Assembly (NCBI RefSeq): GCF_028532485.1
Contig: NZ_CP116942.1
Span: 992,001-1,056,000 of the forward strand
Direction: 5' to 3'
DNA length: 64,000 nucleotides
Origin: Iamia majanohamensis
Lineage (GTDB): Bacteria; Actinomycetota; Acidimicrobiia; Acidimicrobiales; Iamiaceae
Positions 59,602-64,000 of the stretch are shown one piece after another (the stretch's first letter is position 1; every line of letters starts with the position of its first letter). The notes under the pieces are model-generated. The model saw only the letters and a program-made list of their open reading frames with translations, made no database searches and was not told where the DNA came from. The position numbers and the translations under genes were made by a program.

Positions 59602-60498
59602 TCAGGACGGGGCGAGCACCGTCCAGGCCTCCGGCACCACCTCGACGGACAGGTCGCGCCGGTCGCCGAGGTCCTCGCCGTCGAGGTTGACCGGGATGCC
59701 GGTCGCGCACTCGATGCGCACCCGGCGGGCCGGGCTGCGGGTGGCGCCGCCACCCCGCCCGGGGTCGTCGCGCAGCAGGGCCGCCCCCAGTCGGACCCGG
59801 TCGGACGGCGAGGCGCCGGTGGAGAGGAGCAGGTCGGCCTCGGGCTCGGTGAGCGACGGCTCCGGGGCCAGGTCGGTGCCGCCGCCGATCGTCCGGCCCA
59901 GCACCACCGCGGCCATGAGCAGCTCGCCGTCGGCGAGGCAGTCGCCGTCCGCGGTGACCCGGGCGTCCCACGCCGGGCGGCGCAGGCCCGACACGGTGGC
60001 GCCGACGGGGTAGGCCGCCGGTCCGAGGCGGGCCTTCAGCCCCGACGCGGTGCGGGCCGCCGCCGCCCCCAGGCCCACGTGGCACGTGTTGACCCCCCAG
60101 CGGTCGTCGACCCGCAGGGCCGAGAGGCGGCGCGGCCGGCAGTCGGCCAGCTGCGCGGCGGCCTCGGCCGCGTCGACCGGGAGGCCGAGGCCGCGGACGA
60201 AGTCGTTGCCGGTCCCGCCGGGCAGGACGCCCACCGGCCGGTCGCCGAGGTCGGCCGAGATGAGCTGGTCGATCGCGGCGCTGATGGTCCCGTCGCCCCC
60301 GACGACGACCAGGCGCTCCTCGGGGTGGGCGCGGGCGATGTCGACCACGTCGCCGGGCTCCTCCATCCACCGCACCCGGGTCGGGGCGTCGGCGGCGAGG
60401 GGCGCCAGCACCTGGCCCAGGACCTCGTCGACGGAGCCGGCGGAGGCGTTGGCGGCGACGACCCAGCCGGCGTCGGTCGGTGCGGGGCGGTCGTCCAC
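59602..60498 (-). CDS. diacylglycerol/lipid kinase family protein
   Basis: A 298-residue enzyme with the DAGK catalytic motif VVGGDGTISAAID and GVLPGGTGNDFVRGLGLPVD, and a C-terminal beta domain ending VNLDGEDLGDRRDLSVEVVP. It transfers ATP phosphate to a lipid hydroxyl. GTG 60498 has GAGGAG seven bases upstream and is preferred to the longer frame to 60573, which adds only a Pro/Ala-rich tail. Its neighbour on the opposite strand is also a phospholipid enzyme. Confidence 0.85.
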   Translation of the reverse strand: MDDRPAPTDAGWVVAANASAGSVDEVLGQVLAPLAADAPTRVRWMEEPGDVVDIARAHPEERLVVVGGDGTISAAIDQLISADLGDRPVGVLPGGTGNDFVRGLGLPVDAAEAAAQLADCRPRRLSALRVDDRWGVNTCHVGLGAAAARTASGLKARLGPAAYPVGATVSGLRRPAWDARVTADGDCLADGELLMAAVVLGRTIGGGTDLAPEPSLTEPEADLLLSTGASPSDRVRLGAALLRDDPGRGGGATRSPARRVRIECATGIPVNLDGEDLGDRRDLSVEVVPEAWTVLAPS

Positions 60499-60668
60499 GG
60501 GGCTCCTCGGGTCGGGCGGTGGGGCGTCGGGCCCCGTCGCCTCCGGCCCTACCCCGGGGACCCGGCCCGACACCGCCCGTCGCCGGTCCGCCAGCGGGCG
60601 CCGGCCCGCGACCCTAGGGTCCGCCCCCGACCGCCCCGGCGAGCGACCGGGCAGAGAGGGGACCTCCC

Positions 60669-62231
60669 GTGGACCGTTCCGCCATCGACGCCCTGCAGAT
60701 GCACGGCCAGGACGTGCCCTGGATGGTCCGGCACTGGGCCACCCACCGGCCCGACCACACCGCGCTGGTGTGGGAGCCGGCGGAGGGCGAGGGGCGGAGC
60801 TGGACCTACGCCCAGCTCCGCGAGGCCACCGAGGGCCTCGCCGCCGGGCTCCGCGACCGGGGCATCGAGCCGGGCGACAAGGTGCTGATCCACGCCGAGA
60901 ACTGCCCCGAGATGCTCCTCGCCTGGCTGGCCTGCGGCACCGTCGGCGCGGTGGCGGTGACCACCAACACCCGCTCGGCGCCGTCGGAGGTCGGGTGGTT
61001 CATCGACAAGGCCCGCTGCGTGGCCGCCATCACCCAGCCCCGGTTCACCGAGCACGTGGCCACCGCGTCCGAGGCCCTCCGGTGGGTCGCGGTCATCGGC
61101 GACGACGCGCCGGCCGACGGTGCCCTCCGCTTCTCCGACCTCGAGGGCGACGCCTCGACCTGGGAGCCCCGGCCCATCGAGCCGCTGCGGCCCTTCGGGA
61201 TCATGTTCACCTCGGGCACCACCAACAAGCCCAAGGCCGTGGTCCACACCCACGCCAACGCGGTGTGGGCCGGACGGGTCGGTCCCCGCAACATCGACCT
61301 CGGCCCCGACGACCGCTACCTCATCTACCTGCCGCTGTTCCACGTGAACGCCCAGAGCTGGTCGATGTTCTCCGTGCTCGGCGTGGGCGCCACCGCGGTC
61401 CTCATGCCCAAGTGGTCGACCAGCCGCTTCTGGGACGTGGTGGCCCGTCACGGCATCACCCACATCTCGCTCATGCCGTTCGTCATCCCCACCCTGATGC
61501 AGGAGGACAAGCCCGAGACGGCCCTCCGCGTCGGGGTGTTCGGGCTGATCATGGAGGTCCTCGACCAGATGTGCGGCATCGACGTCTACGCCGCCTACGG
61601 CATGACCGAGACCGTCATCCACGCCACCAACGGCAAGCCCTCGCAGCGCCTGCCCGAGCGGTCGATGGGGCGCCCCACCCCCGGCTACGAGGCCCTCGTG
61701 GTCGACCAGGAGACCGGCGAGCCCTGCCCCGAGGGCGTCCCCGGCGAGCTCTGGCTGCGGGGGACCCGGGGCATCCAGCTCTTCCTCGAGTACTTCGACA
61801 ACCCCGAGGCCAACGAGAAGGCCTTCGAGGACGGCTGGTTCAAGACCGGCGACATCGTGGTCCTGGGCGAGGGGGGCAACCTCTTCTACCGCGAGCGCGA
61901 CAAGGACCTGCTCAAGGTGGGCGGCGAGAACGTCTCGGCCCGGGAGGTCGAGGACGTGGCCGGCACGGTCGCCGGGGTCGCCCAGGTCGCGGTGGTGGGC
62001 AAGACCCACGAGTTCCTCGACGAGGTCGTCGTCGCCTTCGTGGTGGCCGCCCCCGACGCCCCCGACGAGGCCACGCTCGAGGCCCAGGTGATCGAGGCCT
62101 GCAAGGGCCAGCTGGCCGACTTCAAGGTGCCCCGGGCCGTCTACGCGGTCGACGCCTTCCCCACCGGGACGCTCGACAAGATCCTGAAGAACGAGCTGCG
62201 CGCCATGGCCGACGCCCGCCCCGAGGTCTGA
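60669..62231 (+). CDS. acyl-CoA synthetase (AMP-forming)
   Basis: A 520-residue adenylate-forming enzyme. A3 motif is MFTSGTTNKPKAVVHTH, A5 AYGMTETVIHA, A7/A8 FKTGDIVV and YRERDKDLLKVGGENVSARE, and the catalytic Lys lies in PTGTLDKILKNELR. It activates a carboxylic acid with ATP and CoA; relatives act on fatty, aromatic or crotonobetaine-like acids. GTG 60669 follows GAGAGGGG. It stands alone between the lipid kinase and a regulatory ATPase. Confidence 0.92.
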   Translation: MDRSAIDALQMHGQDVPWMVRHWATHRPDHTALVWEPAEGEGRSWTYAQLREATEGLAAGLRDRGIEPGDKVLIHAENCPEMLLAWLACGTVGAVAVTTNTRSAPSEVGWFIDKARCVAAITQPRFTEHVATASEALRWVAVIGDDAPADGALRFSDLEGDASTWEPRPIEPLRPFGIMFTSGTTNKPKAVVHTHANAVWAGRVGPRNIDLGPDDRYLIYLPLFHVNAQSWSMFSVLGVGATAVLMPKWSTSRFWDVVARHGITHISLMPFVIPTLMQEDKPETALRVGVFGLIMEVLDQMCGIDVYAAYGMTETVIHATNGKPSQRLPERSMGRPTPGYEALVVDQETGEPCPEGVPGELWLRGTRGIQLFLEYFDNPEANEKAFEDGWFKTGDIVVLGEGGNLFYRERDKDLLKVGGENVSAREVEDVAGTVAGVAQVAVVGKTHEFLDEVVVAFVVAAPDAPDEATLEAQVIEACKGQLADFKVPRAVYAVDAFPTGTLDKILKNELRAMADARPEV

Positions 62232-62306
62232 GGGCGGGCCCGTCGGCCCCTCGGGTACGGTCGGACCGACCGTCCGGCGGCACGGGGAGCAGACGCGATC
62301 GCCACG

Positions 62307-64000
62307 ATGCCGCTGCCGACCGACCGTCCCCCCGGCCGGGCCCGGCGACCGGGCCCGTTCGTCGGGCGGCGCGACGAGCTCTCCCGCCTCGGCGGGGTGC
62401 TGGCCCGCGCCGAGGCGGCCGCGACCGTCGCCTGGGTCGAGGGGCCCTCCGGCATCGGCAAGACCGCGCTGGTGCGCCGGGCCCTCGACGAGGCCCCGAC
62501 CCGTCTGCGGATCGCCGTCAGCGGGGCCGAGGACGAGGGCTCCCTGCGCTTCGGGGTCGTCGACCAGCTGTGGACGGCCCTCGAGGCGACGGCCGGGCCC
62601 CGCCCCCCGGCCGGCCCCGACGCCGACCCCCTGGTCGTGGGGGCCGACCTGCTCGCCGTGCTCGGCTCCCTGGAGCGCCCCGCCGTCGTGGTCGTCGACG
62701 ACCTGCAGTGGGTCGACGTCGAGTCGGCCCGCGCCCTGCTCTTCGCCCTGCGTCGGCTCCGCGACGAGCCCCTCGCGGTGGTCCTCGCCGGGCACCCCGA
62801 CCCCGGCGTCCGCCTGGGGCCCGGGTGGGCGCACCACCTCGGCGACGAGGACGCGGTCGTCCGCATCGCCCTCGGCGGCGTGTCGGCCGAGGACCTGGTC
62901 GCGCTGGCGGCGGGCCTGGGCGAGCCCGACCTCAGCCCGCGCCTGGCCCGGCGGCTGCGGGCCCACACCGACGGCCACCCCCTCCACGCCCGGGCCCTGC
63001 TCGAGGAGCACGGCGTCGCCGGCCTCCGCCGCGCCGGTCGCACCCTGCCCGCCCCGCGCTCGCTCGCCACGGTGGTGGCCGACCGGGTCGGGGGGCTGGC
63101 GGACGGGGCCCGGGGCCTCGTCCAGGCGGGCGCGGTGCTCGGTCGCACCTTCACCGTGGACGCGGCGGCCCGGGTCGCCGCCGTCGACGACCCGGTGGCG
63201 GCGCTCGACGCCGCCGTCGAGGCCGGGCTCCTCGAGGAGGTCGACGGGGTGGTGGCCTTCACCCACCCCCTCGTCCGGGCCGCGACCGCCCACGGCACCG
63301 GGCCCCTGCGGCGGCAGGTCCTGCACGAAGCGGCGGCGACTGTCACCTCGGGCACCGCCGCCCTGCTGCACCGTGCCGCGGCCGCGTCGGGGCCGGCCCC
63401 GGACGTCGTCGCCGCGCTGGAGGCGGAGGCCGCCGACCTGGCCGCGGCCGGCGACCACGCCCGGGCCGCCGACCTGCTCGAGGTCGCCGCCCCCCTGGCC
63501 TCCTCGCCCGCGGAGCGGGACCGCCTGGTCCTCGACGCCGCGGTGGGCGTCCACGCCGCCGGCGACTTCGTCCGCCTGGACGCCCTGCGCCCCCGGGTGG
63601 ACGCCTGCGCGCCGGGGCCCCGTCGCACCGTCGTTGAGGGCCTGGCCGCGTTCGCGGTGAACGACCCGGTGCGGGCCGAGGCCCTGCTCGGGCGGGCGGT
63701 GGGCCTCCGAGGCGACCCGGGTGGTGGGCCGTGGGCGTCGCGCGCCGCCGCCACCCTGGCCCTGGCACGGGTGCAGCTGACCGACTGGGAGGGGGCCTGC
63801 GACGCGGCCGAGGTGACCCTGGCCGGTGACTCGCCCTGGGACCGGTCGGTGGCCCGGTACGCACTGGCGCTGTCGTGCGCCCAGGTGGGCGACACCGACC
63901 GGGCCCGGAGGGCCGCCCCCGGCCCGGTGGGCGACGGGCGGGGCCCCGGTGCGCTCGACGACCTGGCGGCGGCGGGCGTGGCCGCGCTGTACGCCGGGGA
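62307..64000 (+). CDS. LAL/AAA-type ATPase regulator, N-terminal part
   Basis: The coding frame runs 564 codons from ATG 62307 and off the window end. After GPFVGRRDELSRLGGVL come Walker A WVEGPSGIGKTALVRR and Walker B AVVVVDDLQWVD, then FTHPLVRAATAHG and helical Ala-rich repeats like TPR/MalT arms. This is the plan of large LuxR (LAL) regulators and related signalling ATPases; the helix-turn-helix, if present, is beyond the edge. Function beyond ATP-dependent regulation is unknown. Confidence 0.8.
   Translation, partial: MPLPTDRPPGRARRPGPFVGRRDELSRLGGVLARAEAAATVAWVEGPSGIGKTALVRRALDEAPTRLRIAVSGAEDEGSLRFGVVDQLWTALEATAGPRPPAGPDADPLVVGADLLAVLGSLERPAVVVVDDLQWVDVESARALLFALRRLRDEPLAVVLAGHPDPGVRLGPGWAHHLGDEDAVVRIALGGVSAEDLVALAAGLGEPDLSPRLARRLRAHTDGHPLHARALLEEHGVAGLRRAGRTLPAPRSLATVVADRVGGLADGARGLVQAGAVLGRTFTVDAAARVAAVDDPVAALDAAVEAGLLEEVDGVVAFTHPLVRAATAHGTGPLRRQVLHEAAATVTSGTAALLHRAAAASGPAPDVVAALEAEAADLAAAGDHARAADLLEVAAPLASSPAERDRLVLDAAVGVHAAGDFVRLDALRPRVDACAPGPRRTVVEGLAAFAVNDPVRAEALLGRAVGLRGDPGGGPWASRAAATLALARVQLTDWEGACDAAEVTLAGDSPWDRSVARYALALSCAQVGDTDRARRAAPGPVGDGRGPGALDDLAAAGVAALYAG

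Noticed and set aside
60549-63554. 1001-residue open frame on the minus strand
   Set aside because: It lies opposite the acyl-CoA synthetase and the AAA regulator, both with full motifs. Long antisense frames are expected in DNA this GC-rich, and its sequence is low-complexity Gly/Val/Glu/His.

Overview
The window is very GC-rich, almost wholly coding DNA of an actinobacterial kind: many GTG starts, frequent 4-8 base start/stop overlaps, little space between genes, lipoproteins with clear lipoboxes, and an actinobacterial-type initiator tRNA. The mix (CmtR-type ArsR, MmyB-type regulator, MpaB-family oxygenase, KstR-like operator, acyl-CoA synthetase, Liv-type transporters) suits a free-living aerobic Actinomycetota. 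Acidimicrobiia (Iamia-like) is my best guess, but that is inference. I see no rRNA, IS element, integrase or CRISPR array.

Left part (1-10.7 kb) is accessory in character. It holds a DUF2752 membrane protein and three consecutive lipoproteins (cupredoxin, rhodanese, Asp-box protein), then a channel-like membrane protein. A metal-type module follows: glutathione-reductase-like flavoprotein, CopZ-like Cys-rich metallochaperone, CmtR-type ArsR repressor, a tiny CC-containing membrane peptide, an ankyrin protein, a MerR regulator and a divergent MFS exporter. The module lies between two diverged copies of the 3' end of an alpha/beta-hydrolase gene (3634-3867 and 9282-9514). The right copy belongs to an intact gene and the left is a remnant. 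The initiator tRNA-fMet (10720-10796) follows.

Middle-left (10.8-25.3 kb) has small regulator/enzyme modules: glyoxalase-fold protein, ArsR-SRPBCC pair with a palindromic operator, SnoaL, TetR beside a GT1 glycosyltransferase, a CmcJ/NvfI-like oxygenase, DoxX, hydrolases, a DMT transporter with an ATP-grasp ligase, a leucine-rich-repeat protein, SDR, aldo/keto reductase and cupin. Next (25.5-41.9 kb) come TrkA/TrkH potassium uptake, an XPB-like helicase, a sulfatase, and a Liv-type ABC system whose two permeases and LivF ATPase are fused into one 957-residue protein, preceded by a KstR-like operator. DUF808, a GH3 glycosidase, an AraC-type regulator, a cyclic-nucleotide-binding protein and trehalose-phosphatase follow.

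The 42.8-51.4 kb region is a tight leftward operon: GntR regulator, iron(III)/polyamine-type ABC importer (binding protein, two-domain permease, ATPase), AtuA-like protein, DUF4387, D-2-hydroxyacid dehydrogenase, a frameshifted RraA-like aldolase and a SnoaL-like protein. Two sites sharing a TGCTATGGCA core, one before the regulator and one over the binding-protein start, suggest GntR control. The genes together look like uptake and degradation of an unknown hydroxy- or oxo-acid. The right end (51.4-64 kb) carries MpaB, SDR, acetyltransferase, thioesterase, a TetR-controlled ABC exporter (two FtsX-type permeases and an ATPase), a phospholipase-D-type synthase, a lipid kinase, an acyl-CoA synthetase and an AAA-type regulator cut by the window end.
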